Positions 1-42,727 of a stretch of 64,000 nt of DNA are shown in pieces. The position numbers and the translations under genes are program-made. The notes under the pieces are model-generated. The model ran no database searches, was not told the DNA's origin, and was given only the letters and a program-made list of their open reading frames with translations. The stretch covers positions 79,132,463-79,196,462 of the forward strand of contig CM072513.1 of NCBI GenBank assembly GCA_036898135.1, read 5' to 3'. The number at the start of each line of letters is the position of its first letter. Positions within the stretch are counted from its first letter, which is position 1. The DNA comes from Oncomelania hupensis (lineage: Eukaryota > Mollusca > Gastropoda > Littorinimorpha > Pomatiopsidae).

Positions 1-215
1 TAATGATGTTTGTATTCTATTTTGTTTTTGTAAACGGGGGTTCGATAAATTAGAGTACTGCGTGGGATGTCTTTATTGTAAAGTGACTGGCTGGTGGAGA
101 GTTTTCAGTTTTACCACTAAGGTTGTTTCAGCAGATCTTTTATGCGGATCAGGGGTTGTCCGGTCCTGATTTGGCTCGGAAGAGTCCGCTGGACCTAAAG
201 CAATAATCATGTAAT
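1..215 (+). mobile_element. TATA-bearing short retroelement, copy A (3' part, cut by window edge)
   Basis: It matches the 3' half of copies at 41191, 44557 and 58636: GTATTCTATTTTGTTTTTG near the start, the block TTTGGCTCGGAAGAGTCCGC, then GGACCTAAAGCAATAA and an ATGTA-repeat tail. Confidence 0.75.
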
Positions 216-365
216 GTAATGTTACCGAATCATGTTTCCTCTCTGATCTTCATAATAAACTGTGGAACGCGTGTTTGGAATTTTGAGGTCACACTCCAAT
301 CCGATATATTACAGCGGATTTGATTACTCAATTGTTCAACCAATAACAGCTCTCCTTTTATCAAT

Positions 366-800
366 ATCTTATCCTATCCCGTAACTCAAAAGTCGTTGGG
401 GCACCACGGATGATCGTTCAACCAGCGTACTCCATCTTTCTGTCCTCACTCAGCAACCCTCACGGCTTCGCTTAGTGTCAAGCAAATCCATTTTCGAATG
501 TTGTCCTTGCACTTATTTTTCTGTCTCCCTCTTCTTCTGCCTCCTTGCACCGTGCCTTGCAGGATTGTCTTTGCAAGTCCTGATGCTCTGGTGACGTGGC
601 AATACCATAGGTGTTTCCGTTTCGTCACCACTGTAAATATGTCATCGTGTTGTCCAATGGCTTGTTTGATGGTCTGTCGGACCTTGTTGTTGGCGATGTG
701 CTGGGTAAAGGAAATGCCCAGAAGTCTTCTGTAGCATCTCATCATATCCATGCTTTGTATTCTGTGTGTGTGTGTTTGCCTGTGGTCAGGGTGTTGAAAG
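366..800 (-). mobile_element. RTE-type LINE fragment (3' end)
   Basis: The minus strand matches the C-terminal coding region and 3' end of the intact element at 52510-55851 ([15 protein letters not shown], then [11 protein letters not shown]), with several stops and shifts, ending in the ATAGG-type tail near 366. Confidence 0.8.
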
Positions 801-815
801 CATGTCTGCAACTTT

Positions 816-1700
816 AATTTGTAGCGTTCAAAGTTCTCTTATTTATTTTCTGTGATATGTTGTGAATACTTGAACAATTGTATTTCCCACTTGCCAAATT
901 CAAAACATGAACTCTCCAGGTACATTTATTTCATTCATTTACCAGCCAAGTGGCACGAATCCAAATTCGTGTAACAACAGGGTCACTTTTATACAATCCA
1001 TACGCGTTCTATCACAGGGAAAAAAAAAAGCATTAAATCATAACATAACATTGGAACTTCCGAACAGCATCATTTAAACAACTCTGCATTGTCAACATCA
1101 ACCAAAACAATAGGGTAAGATTTACTCCAGTACAGCCCTCCCTTCAGAGTTTTTATCATAGCAACGCTTCAAGGACTGTTGTTCATTGCGTATACAGACA
1201 AGTTCAAGACTGAAAACACAACAGCCAACAGGCACATTGAATTTTATGTCTGGTCTTTGCTATAGGATAGTTCACCAAAAATGAATCTTTTGTAAATGAA
1301 TACATGCAACCACTACTAAACACTGAGATACTTTAATCAAGCCGTTTACACATTACAACCTTTTCAAGGTACCATTTTACTTGATATCATTAGGCTTGAT
1401 TTGATCAACTTCCACCCCATGGTGAGTTATCATATGCATATTGACTTTTCAGTTCTAACCAATATTTCATTTATTGTCTATTCACACATTCAGTTGATAT
1501 TAGCCATTAAAGCGATAACAATCGAATCGCAATGAATGAACCTTATAACAGAATGGGGAAAGAGGGATTTAACACCATAAATGACTACCAATAGGCGACT
1601 TTGCAAATAATTTTCACCCTTGCTGTTACCTGTGACGGATGCAAGACATCTAAAGAATGTCCATATTCATATAGATGATATCCCCTTTTTTTCATACATT
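816..1700. other. No gene seen
   Basis: AT-rich sequence with short homopolymers. I found no exon, element end or RNA gene here. Confidence 0.4.
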
Positions 1701-1707
1701 TCATTTA

Positions 1708-2726
1708 CAGGGTGGAGAGAATAGCTGAAGAAAAAAATCTCTGAAATCCGGTCGGGGTCCAGGGGCCGCCCTAAGGCCCCTGGTCAGGTCCAGGGTGGGG
1801 GGTCTAGGGTGCGAAGCCCCCATGAAGCTGAAAGTTTTATAGCATTTAAAACCCCAAAAGTATGCTTTTTGTGAGAGATAAATTTGGATGTTTTTCATAA
1901 TATTCATGCATTCATAGATAGACATTATTATTTTTTATATTATTATTAAGACTAATGTTCACATACACACACAAAAACTTTTACTGGGAAAAAAACAACT
2001 GAATAGGTTTGTGTCAACATTATGCAAGATTATGGCAACTGTCACAAACAAGCTTGCTTCCTAGTAATAAAATCTAAATTTAATAAATAAGAAAGCAAAT
2101 CAATACTCTATTTGAAAAATGATGATAAGGTGCTCTGTTTTTTTAAAGTTACTGCTGGCTTAGTATTAGTGCAAAGTCTCTTGGCTGGAGGTCTGTCATC
2201 AGCTTCTTGCTCAGTTAAATCAACCTGGTCAAACCCTTGCTTGAAGCAATGATCAAGCTTCTCCTTATGGGCAGTTTCCAAAAGAGTCTCTGTTTCTACT
2301 TTCTTAGTCTTCTCTTTCGCCAGAGGAGCACCAAGACTTAGCCTCTTCTCCATCTCAGCAGCCTTCCTTTTATTCTTTTGTCCAGCCATTCCCACTTCCA
2401 ACTGTTTTTGCATTCATCCTGGAATGTATCTCCTCGATGTACGATGCTTTAAACGCAAGACATTCTTAGATTCTCACTGCTGTGGTATTGACACTGTGAG
2501 GGTGACTAATTAAAAAATATGGCTACTGCCGTTCCGTACATTGGTGCACTAATTGAAGGGAGAGGCAATTTGTCAATTTGACCAAAAACTGAAAACTCGT
2601 AAAATAATTTGTTTAAAAATAATTAAATTACTATTTTAAAAAATTCTCGGTAAGGAAAAAAAAAACATCGGAAATAAATATTATTTTCTCGGAAAATCTC
2701 AAATCGGCGGACAATTTTCCACCCTG
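1708..2726 (-). mobile_element. TIR DNA element encoding a small PIP-box protein (element 1)
   Basis: It begins CAGGGTGGA at 1708 and ends with the complement TCCACCCTG at 2718-2726. A 6-bp direct duplication CATTTA lies at 1702-1707 and 2727-2732. It encodes the ORF at 2413-2108. Its ends (AATTGTCCGCC next to one TIR, CTTCAGC-ATTC next to the other) match those of the element at 21868-22919. The superfamily is uncertain; CAGGG ends suggest hAT-like, but 6-bp duplications are not typical of canonical hAT (8 bp). Confidence 0.65.
2108..2413 (-). CDS. Small basic protein ending in a PCNA-binding PIP box
   Basis: 101 codons, Lys/Glu-rich, with NLS-like KNKRK and PPAKRLC, ending KKQSTLSSFFK before TAG. 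QSTLSSFF fits the PIP-box consensus QxxhxxFF exactly. Just upstream, in another frame, the same strand reads KNSWKWEWLDK, resembling RNGWRWAWLE in the element at 16729-18650. A spliced or frame-shifted N-terminal exon is therefore likely. Function unknown; by position and features it is a transposon-encoded accessory protein or a remnant of the transposase C-terminus. Confidence 0.5.
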   Translation of the reverse strand: MQKQLEVGMAGQKNKRKAAEMEKRLSLGAPLAKEKTKKVETETLLETAHKEKLDHCFKQGFDQVDLTEQEADDRPPAKRLCTNTKPAVTLKKQSTLSSFFK

Positions 2727-2729
2727 CAT

Positions 2730-3298
2730 TTAAAACTGGACATTGAAATAAGATATGTACCGATATATTTTTGCAACATATACACTGAATATCTGCACAA
2801 TACTTAGTATTCCTTGCATTCATTCTCAAATTGTATATTAATTTTGACAATGGTCTTGAACAATCTTCGGTTCTGCTGATATATGCATTCACAGGTTGAA
2901 TGGCCCTCTTTATGGTATTACATTGGATCTACCAGGACATTTCTAAGGTTGATCATGTTCCTCCCAAATGGCAGACTTATGGGAGTTTCAGATCTATGTA
3001 TTCACTTACTCTATTGGCAAGCTGATGATTTTCTTTTCAAGCTTCATTCATTTTCTTAAAAGCACACATTCTTTGTGATGAGCTGGTGTAGCAGGACCAG
3101 CCAAATGTTTGTTACCTCCCCCTTTACACCCCTTCCCTCCCCCCTCCCTCCTTTTCACACACAACATGGCTGCAACTTCCGCCAAGATCTTTAAAAAAAT
3201 GATGCAATTCTATGGGCTACCACTTCGGACAATGATGTTGTCTCCTACAGGCTAATAATAATTTTGCAGAGAAGAATAATATGCTGATTTAAGTTCTG
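2730..3298. other. Intergenic, downstream of CCS
   Basis: AT-rich, with a CCTCCC-rich patch at 3118-3150. Nothing coding recognised. Confidence 0.4.
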
Positions 3299-3304
3299 TT
3301 TATT
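3299..3304 (-). terminator. CCS polyadenylation signal AATAAA
   Basis: AATAAA on the minus strand begins 35 nt after the CCS stop codon, implying a very short 3' UTR. Confidence 0.6.
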
Positions 3305-3338
3305 TACACATACAGATGTTACAAACGGAGCAACATCC

Positions 3339-10935
<7,597 letters not shown>

Positions 10936-11040
10936 CGTGTTGTGCTTTATACGTCATCAATTGGTGTGGTATGCGTCATCATTTTCAGAGCTCACAAGTA
11001 GACGCCATTGAAAGATTCAAAACGCGGCAAGGTGTTCAGG
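10936..11040. promoter_or_regulatory. Probable bidirectional promoter between CCS and the G2E3-like gene
   Basis: The CCS start codon (minus) and a donor-like site TTCAG|gtgaga at 11039/11040 (plus) are about 100 bp apart. The interval has two ATF/CREB-like half sites, ACGTCATC (10951) and GCGTCATC (10973), and an ATTGG (inverted CCAAT) at 10960. The plus donor could end a 5' UTR exon of the G2E3-like gene, whose start-codon exon begins at an acceptor (ttgtgtttcag, to 12461) and so must have an upstream exon. Inference; no transcript evidence. Confidence 0.45.
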
Positions 11041-11423
11041 TGAGAACTTTTGCAAACCTGTTGCCAAATCTTACCGTTTCTGTGGTTATTTTACGATTTG
11101 CTTTAGCGCATATTGCATGTTTTGTTGTTATCAATGACTGTATATTGTATGATTACTGCTTTTAGCTTCTTATGATGTGGGTTCGTCGTGCAAAACACCA
11201 GTGGCAGTGCTCCAGCAGCAGTTGTCTAGACTTAGAAGGCAGTGTCAGAACATTAAGATCTAAAATGAGTTCATTAGTAGCATGGATCAGGGAGCCTACA
11301 CTAAAGAAGGCCAAGACATCATCTCGCTGCAGGCAAGTAACTCCAATAGACGCGATAGTGCGAAGGAAACTTCCGGTGCTTAAGGCAGAATAAACACGAT
11401 AGTACACTCCACATACTCATAGT

Positions 11424-11500
11424 GGGGCCGGGTAGCTCAGTTGGTAAGAGCGTCTTGCTAGTAACCGAAAGGTCGCTGGTTCGAATCCCGGTGTCACATC
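11424..11500 (+). mobile_element. tRNA-like sequence, probably a SINE head
   Basis: GGTAGCTCAGTTGGTAAGAG (A box) and GGTTCGAATCC (B box) stand at the right spacing, but the T-stem and acceptor stem have mismatches. A decayed tRNA or tRNA-derived SINE is likelier than a working tRNA gene. Confidence 0.55.
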
Positions 11501-11593
11501 CTTCAAGTTCCGGGTCTCCTAGTTTATCCGAGCGCATTTGCGCATGCGCTAGGTCATGTCGGGCCGGCTTTTTCACGAAGTTCTTAGGCGTCA

Positions 11594-11652
11594 TAACCCT
11601 AACCCAAACCCTAACCCTAAACTCTTAACTCTAACCCAAACCCTAACCCTTA
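11594..11652 (+). repeat. Interstitial telomere-like (CCCTAA)n block
   Basis: About ten CCCTAA-like units, several with CCCAAA or CTCTTAA variants. It follows the tRNA-like head above. Confidence 0.8.
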
Positions 11653-12473
11653 CGAAGACTATGATAGCACTGTGCGCATGCGTCGAATTTTGTAACGCGT
11701 CGACCAATCAGAATGCTCCCATTCGCTCCCAGCCCAGCTAAGATACTAGGAACTGTGAGGATGTCACACCGGATTGGTCAACGTGTGATCATATTATTTT
11801 CCCCTTTACCAACAACTGGCCTGCTTTGTGACTTGCACATGGGCTACATACGCAAGAGGTGTTTAATTCCGGTGAAGTGAATTAAATACGGAAATACTGT
11901 AGCTTTAATAAAAATACGGAGAAATTGCCGATCGTTTATCTTTGCCAGCGGTGCTTCTGTACCGGTTTCTGGTCTCATAATAATAGTTCCCCTGCACCCA
12001 CCGAACATCGCTGTGTTTAACAAGCTGATTTTCATGGTGATTTTAGAGTAAAACAAGTGTGGTGTTCAACAAGCTGATTTTTTTTCATCGTGATTTTAGA
12101 GGACTGTAAATAGCCTGCTGTTTCAGAGGGAAGCCTGTCGTTACTTTGTAGTGTCATAGGCTGGGTTTTGGGAAAAAAAAAAAATACTGACAAGTGTTAA
12201 AAAATACTGACAAACGGGTCCGGAAATACTGACAAGAAGATTAGGGGGTTGGCACCTCTGCATACGTTAGAACTCTACAATGTTTGTAATATTCCCATAC
12301 AGTTTCCATGCATTCACATGAGTACCAACTAACCATTACACTCTTTCCCCCTCACACACACAAATGCACAATGTCACGCTCACAAAGCAGCAGTTTAAAA
12401 AACTAAACACACACACACACACACACCGTGAGTAACACTTTACAGATTTATTGTGTTTCAGATTGGGGACAAG

Positions 12474-36540
<24,067 letters not shown>

Positions 36541-36542
<2 letters not shown>

Positions 36543-36546
36543 TAAA
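36541..36546 (+). terminator. AATAAA overlapping the stop of the G2E3-like gene
   Basis: The hexamer AATAAA overlaps the stop codon. Further AATAAA hexamers at about 37080 and 37275 could give longer 3' UTRs. Confidence 0.4.
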
Positions 36547-36559
36547 GTTTGTGTGCTGG

Positions 36560-37980
36560 AGGAGCAACGTGGAACTAGACTGTCCTATTGTCTGTAACTG
36601 TCTCTTTCCATCTGGCATAATTTTATAAATCAACAATTTATATTTATAGAGGAGCAAATTCAAGATGTTCCGTCTATTGTCTTAATGATATTTGGCAGAG
36701 AAAAATGGCACTATGATTTGTCTATAAACAGTTGCTTTTCTGTCTGATTTGAATTTAACTGAAAAGACATATTTGTAATGAAGTAAAAGCAAAGTAAATG
36801 TATATGACTCATGAGTAATATACTGCCTGTAATGTTCATCTTTCCATCATATTATGACAATTCATATTGACTGATAAGGCTGTAAGAGTGGTTTTGTGAA
36901 ATATTCGTAACTGTGTGTGCTTTTAGTTTTGTATGTTTACTGTAAGAGGCGGGCAGGACTTGATTTAAAGATGTGATACGAGGACGTCTTTTAGGCTTTA
37001 TTTAATATGGGAAAACATCGGTGCCTTGATTTTGTTCAAAGATTTAAACATGTAGTAATAGAGGAAAACAATCGGTTTGAAATAAATCCTACTGGTTACA
37101 GTTTGAAACTTACTTTGAGTTTGGATAAATCGTGTCCGTTTGTGCGTGTATATTCATTCATTCTTTTGTGCTAAACTTGAGTGTTGGTGATTCTGCTTTT
37201 AAATGCATGTCGGTTCCTGTATAGCCTGGGGAATACAAGAGAAAGGGTAAAACTAATTGTTGCAGAAATGGTCTCGAATAAATACGATAGATAATAGACT
37301 AACATCTCCATCAAATTATACAGACGTAAGCCTCCGCATAATGGAGAATTTTCAATTTCAAATTGGTATAATTATGATGTGGCCTCGCTGGCCAGTCATA
37401 GCTTGGTTGGATTTTATACCATAGCAACCAATGGGAGATCGAGACTATAGCTGTGATTTTAAGCGATAATTCGAAATACATTATTTTGTGCGAATTCTAG
37501 GTTGAATTTAATCATTACTGCTTTAAAATTGCAAAATCAAGGAGCAATAAGTTTTGCTTTAATATAGCAAAAATAAACATATAGAAATGATTTAGCGATT
37601 ATGGAGGTGCGCAGCAGAATATGGCTTTGGCATTGTTTGCTTGAATATATGTTTTTGTCTTGTTTTTGCGACTTCTTCTTTGGGGAGCATGCGTAATTTA
37701 TTAATTTTCTTGTAGAATGCATGAGGATGAGAATCACTAATAGCTAAATCTCTGTATTTTACTGTAAATAAGAGTCCAGAACAATCTTTAACCCCATGCC
37801 GGTGCTAATTTTAGGCCGCAAGTATGGCTGGCAAAACGGATCTAAAGCTAGTTTCCATGACAGCCTGCGCACAGGTGAACAGTCAATGCCATGCAAGAAG
37901 TCACAAGCCCTCTGCGTCTGTTTTAAGTAATCAGCATAATTATAGAAATTCAAAGAATTGAAATTATAGAAATTTAAAGG
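36560..37980. other. 3' UTR and intergenic
   Basis: Probably 3' UTR to one of the AATAAA signals (about 37080 or 37275), then AT-rich sequence with no recognised feature. Confidence 0.4.
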
Positions 37981-38099
37981 CTGCAAACATCTTGGAAGCG
38001 ATGAAATTCCTTTCAGATCCTTTCGTGGATAGCTATGTATGCATTGTTAACTCCCGGTACCCACTTGGTATTATTTTTTGTTTACGGTTACATTTCTGG

Positions 38100-38375
38100 G
38101 CCATGCTCATAGTGGTGAAGAAAAGGAAACTGATGGTATGGCCAAGTCAGCAGAGCATCAGGCCTTGCAAAGACCATCCTGCAAGGCACAGTGCAAGGAG
38201 GCAGAAGAGTGAGACAGAAAAAGGTGGGAGGACAACATTCGAGAATGGACTGGCTTGACACTGAGCGAAGCCATGAGGGTTGCTGAGGACAGAGAAAGAT
38301 GGAGTACGCTGGTTAAATGGTCATCTGTGGTGCCCCAACGACCTTGGAGATATGGGATAGGATAGGATATAGTTT
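38100..38375 (+). mobile_element. RTE-type LINE fragment (3' end)
   Basis: It begins GTGGTGAAGAAAAGGAAACTG and ends GATAGGATAGGATA; several frameshifts. Confidence 0.85.
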
Positions 38376-39282
38376 GAACCAGCAACAAAAGACATGAGTA
38401 ACTTGGGAAGGACAAAGGAGCATAAAGGGAGTGTTGTCCATTTCACACTGAACATGGTTCTCTGATCGACAAAAGATTAGTTTCTTACAACTGCAGAGAA
38501 CAAGCAGTGCTTCATCATTGCACTTGGTACACCTTAAAAAAAAAAAACTGAACAGTAACTGTTATTTTTACCAAAGCAGATGCAGACTTGTAGATTTTCC
38601 TCACAGCAACACGCTGCGCCAGAGACAAAGTCATTGCAGTGATTGATGATGCCGCTGATCTGTAGGTGTTACAAACCCATCACGCCTGTGCAGATGCAAA
38701 TGACATCTTATTCTTTTCGTACAAACAGATCAGTAAAAGTTTTAAGTTATGGAACATGTGTTTTGAGAAGAAACTGGCAGACTGAACACTGAACATGTAT
38801 GGTGGAGTGGGATGCGAATGGTCACTCTTGGAAGAGATTTTTCTCCATAAGGCTGTTAGAAGGAGTTTGTTCCATTTGTTTTCAGTCTGGCCATGCTGGT
38901 TCCTAATATGGGGAGATCCTTGGGTGAATGCTTGAGCCACTGAAATTGTGTTCCTTGTGCGTTCACATGGCAATAAAGATATGACATCTGTTCTCCCAAC
39001 CTAGCCCTAAATTAGTCTTCTGCTTTTGGTGTCCCATTCTCTCTCGTCTTCTCACTTTGTTTGCTGTTTCATTTCTTTGCTTAGTATGATGTAATGTGTT
39101 TCTTTGGTAGCTATTCTGCTACGCTTTAAAAATTGTGATGTAGCTAGATCATAAGCCTGCTTGCTATAAATATTGCGTCTGCTTTTTAACCGTTTTAACA
39201 AGACCGTGTGCGACAGCTTCAACAACCAAAGAGAAACAGGGTATTAAATTGGGTGTTGTAGTCGTTGTTTGCTTTCTTTCAG

Positions 39283-39610
39283 TTGCCATTCCGCAACCTG
39301 TTCCGCCAGCCTCTCATCGCCTCCACCCAACGCAGATGGAGACATCATCGTGTGTGATGTCACAATTGTACACTCTGTAAGGAAATCTCAGTGTGTTTGT
39401 CACAAGACTGCTGGTTTGTGGACAAGTGGGTCTGGACTTGTAAGGATGCTGCTAGAAATCAAACCGTCATTTTACAGAGAATTGGAGGGGGTGTTGGGAG
39501 GGCAGTATATTTAATCAAAGCTATATGGAAGTCCTTCAGTCACACGATGAAATATCCGAGTAAATTTGGACTGAACTGTGTGTGTGACTTGCAAAAATGA
39601 AAATAAATAA
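39283..39610 (+). other. Candidate alternative 3' terminal exon
   Basis: A long pyrimidine tract with acceptor ctttctttcag (to about 39282) precedes an open stretch that includes NADGDIIVCDVTIVHSV. An AATAAATAAA signal follows at about 39599. The upstream large exon contains a strong donor-like AAG|GTAAGA at 32999/33000. Whether the two are ever joined cannot be told from sequence. Confidence 0.25.
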
Positions 39611-39949
39611 AGATCTGGATTTTAGAACAGAAGATGTAAACTGAATCATCTTTAACTTCTCATTAGCCGCTTGTTATTTGTGGGGGATGAGGGATAGGCA
39701 GGTGACTGTGATTGTAATTCTGAATAAAATGCTTGTTTGATTATTTATTATTATTATAATGCCGACACAAATACAGTGGTAAGGATTCAGGAGCTGCTGC
39801 TCTTTTTTGTCGATACAAATGTATAGCAGTGCAAGTCTTATGTACTCACCCCCTCCCCACTATAAAAAAGGAAATAAATAAAATTTAAATTTGTAGCAAA
39901 CCTGTGCTAGATTAGTTTATAAAATTACGGTTAAAAAAATGGAAATGTC

Positions 39950-40220
39950 CGTTTGTCCAAGGTCAAGACCACTGAAGGTCAAGGTCATCGTTTTTTGGAG
40001 GGGAATAATACAACTTTTGTAGTTTATTAAGGCCATCTCAAGGTCAAGTGGTATAGAAAGATCAAAGTCAGTATAACTTAGCATTTTATGCCACTGGTTC
40101 TTTTTTGTGGGTGGAAGGGGGGGGGGGGGGGGGGGGGCCCAGAGGCACTCATTGTCATGTTAAATATTGCAAGTTCCATAAGGAGCATGTGAGTCATATG
40201 GGCATTTGCTCTTCTAGTGA
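39950..40220 (+). repeat. AAGGTCA-rich repeat, copy
   Basis: GAAGGTCAAGGTCATCG, a poly-G run (40117-40138), then TTAAATATTGCAAGTTCC and AAGGAGCATGTGAGTCAT. Confidence 0.65.
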
Positions 40221-40757
40221 GTGGACTTGAAATTATTGGATTGCATTTTTTTAGGTCTGTGTTATCTTTTTTTAGTTGACTGCTGGTGTTTTGCCGAAGA
40301 TTGTATTATATTATTTTAATTTTGTTTGCTCTTCCCGTTGTATTATTCACATTTTATTTCATTATGTATCATTTGGAAGCTTTTTTTTTTCTTTCAATTT
40401 TACACATGCTGCTTTAAAAACAAAAATTGTGTTTATTTTTTAAAAGCAAATTGTGTATTGAGATTTTTTATGTGTTATCATTTTCTAACCCCCCACCCCT
40501 CCCCCCCCCTCCCCCCTTCTCTTCCCCTACCCCTGAAAAGAAACACCTTATTTTTGCAAATCTGTGCCAATAGAGTTAAATAGTCCAAAAATCATTAAAA
40601 AAAAAAAAAAAAGTTAAACTTGCAAGTAGATTAATATCTCAAAACTTATTTTATCTATCACAACCGAATTTGGTAAGATGGTGTATGACTATGAGATCTC
40701 AAAAATGATCGTGAATAAATGACTTCAAGATCAAGGTCACAGGATCAACAAATGTTA

Positions 40758-41931
40758 GTTCCCACTGTCGCTGTCTTTCTCCTTTGTTCTTTCTCATTCC
40801 TACTCTGTTCTATCAATCTACTATACTATCTTCTTCACTAGACCAGTCATCTAACTTTTTTCTTGAAAACTCCTCCAGGACAAAACTTCAAATTTTTTTG
40901 TGTGAGGTCTGTTGGATCAGCTTGGGAATATTAGACGCTCTTTGCCAGGTGGTCACTGGGGCTTCCTATGATGTTATTATTTTGGCAATGTAGGCATTTT
41001 ATATGTATGTGTTTTGTTGATATTTTATAATGATGTTCATATTCTTTTTGTTTTTTTAAACGGGGGTACGATAAATTTAGAGTATACCCTCAGCTTCCAC
41101 TGCGTGGGATGTCTTTATTGTAAAGTGACCGGATGGTAGAGTGCCTTCAGTTGTACCATTAGGGTTGTTTCGGCAGATCTTTTATGCAGATGAAAACCTG
41201 TCTTGCCTTTGTAGGCATGACTAATTCACTGCGGCAACAGTTCCCCCCGTTGGAGTGCCGGGGGTTTCAGTATAAATAGTATCCCCACTTTCTGGAAATT
41301 TAGTGCTTTAAATTCCCACTGTCGCTGTCTTCATCATTTGCTCTTTCTCATTCCTGATCTGTCCTATCACTCTGCTATACTTTCTTCTTCTTCGCTAGAT
41401 CAATGACCTACCTTTTTTCTTGAAAACTCTTCCTGGACAAGACTCCTTGTTTGTGTATGAGGTCTGTTGGATCAGCTTGGGAGTGTTGGACGCTTTCTGC
41501 CGGGTGGTCACTAGGGCTTCCTATGATTGTATTATTTCGCACTATAGGCATTTTATATGTATGTGTTTTGTTGATGATTTATAATGATGGTTGTATTCTA
41601 TTTTGTTTTTGTAACCGGGGTGTTCGCGTAGTTGAGGTCAACCCTCAGCCGTCCCCCGCGTGGGATGTCTTTATTGTAAAGTGACTGGCCGGTGGAGGGC
41701 ATTCAATTTTCCCACTAGGGTTGTTTCGGCAGATCTTTTATGCGGATCGGGGGTTGTCCGGTCCTGATTTGGCTCGGAAGAGTCCGCTGGACCTAAAGCA
41801 ACAATAAATCAATCAATCAATTTTATGCAGATCAGAGGCGAGTCCTCTTTCTGCGAAGTTGTGGTCTTGATTTTGTGGTCCTGTTTCGGCTCTTTGCAGT
41901 TTGCTGGACCCTGTAAGCAATGAATAACTAA
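40758..41931 (+). mobile_element. TATA-bearing short retroelement, copy B (5' truncated), carrying copy C
   Basis: Body 40758-41190 plus 41821-41931, flanked by direct repeats AACAAATGT(T/C)AG, so it inserted into the AAGGTCA repeat. It lacks the first ~100 bp present in copy C. Confidence 0.75.
41191..41820 (+). mobile_element. TATA-bearing short retroelement, copy C, nested in copy B
   Basis: About 630 bp, from GAAAACCTGTCTTGCC to an AATC-repeat tail. A 12-bp target duplication TTTTATGCAGAT lies on both sides (41179-41190, 41821-41832). A TATA box (CAGTATAAATAG) lies about 80 bp from the start. No ORF. Confidence 0.85.
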
Positions 41932-42364
41932 CAAATGTCAGTAGTTTTTAAAAAAAAAAAAAATTCACTAAATTTAAGTTTGTTTTTTTTTTTAGGTTAT
42001 TAATATTGAACTTATGATTCTTTGTTGCATGATACATTGATAGATAGCAATGAGACACACATATTATACAATATTGGCCAACCTCACTCCCAAGGTCAAA
42101 GTCACTGGAGCTGTCCAAAGTCGATTAGTATAGGTACTTCCTAAACTATGAGATACAAAGTCCAAACTTGTTGTATTTAGAGATGCTATATTGATCTTTA
42201 ATGTGTGTTCCATGTTTTGCATTGGTCTTGAAAGTCAGAATTTTTTGTCAAAATTGACAAGAGCCAACAAGAAAAGAAACGTTGTCATTGACTTTGGTGA
42301 GAAAATCCTTGTGGCACAACACAGTTTTTAGTGCCTAATCTTTCTTTTTTTTTTTTTAAAATAA

Positions 42365-42365
42365 C

Positions 42366-42412
<47 letters not shown>
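42365..42412. repeat. (TA)n(TG)n microsatellite
   Basis: A TA array followed by a TG array. Confidence 0.9.
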
Positions 42413-42413
<1 letters not shown>

Positions 42414-42727
42414 TAATGACCATTTGTGTTCATCAGTGTTGACCATTTGTGTTCAGGTGTCAAAGGAATTGGGAATAACAACTTATTACTTGACTTTGAT
42501 ATACGTTTGAGTGATAATGCATTTGTCGCCAACTGTTTTTATAACTCTTTTTGGCTAAGAGAGTGGTCATGTACCCTGGGCAAGGCATTCTCCACTATAA
42601 TCAAACTCCAGCCCAGTTGCAGGGACAACAATTGCATCTTCTGCTGCTCTGTTAGTTGTAGTCACTGTATCCGTTCAATCCTTATGAGAAAAGGGAGGTC
42701 ATCTTTATTTTTAAAGACTATATTAGT

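Larger units (their letters stand above)
40618..42150 (+). repeat. AAGGTCA-rich repeat, interrupted by nested retroelements
   Basis: It starts ACTTGCAAGTAGATTAATATC and is broken at AACAAATGTTAG (about 40746-40757). It resumes after AACAAATGTCAG (about 41932) with the AGGTTATTAATATTGAAC and CCAAGGTCAAAGTCACTGG blocks seen at 13810-13920. Confidence 0.7.

Noticed and set aside
11424..11500. Functional tRNA gene
   Set aside because: A and B boxes are present, but acceptor and T stems do not pair fully and the sequence runs on as a SINE-like body.
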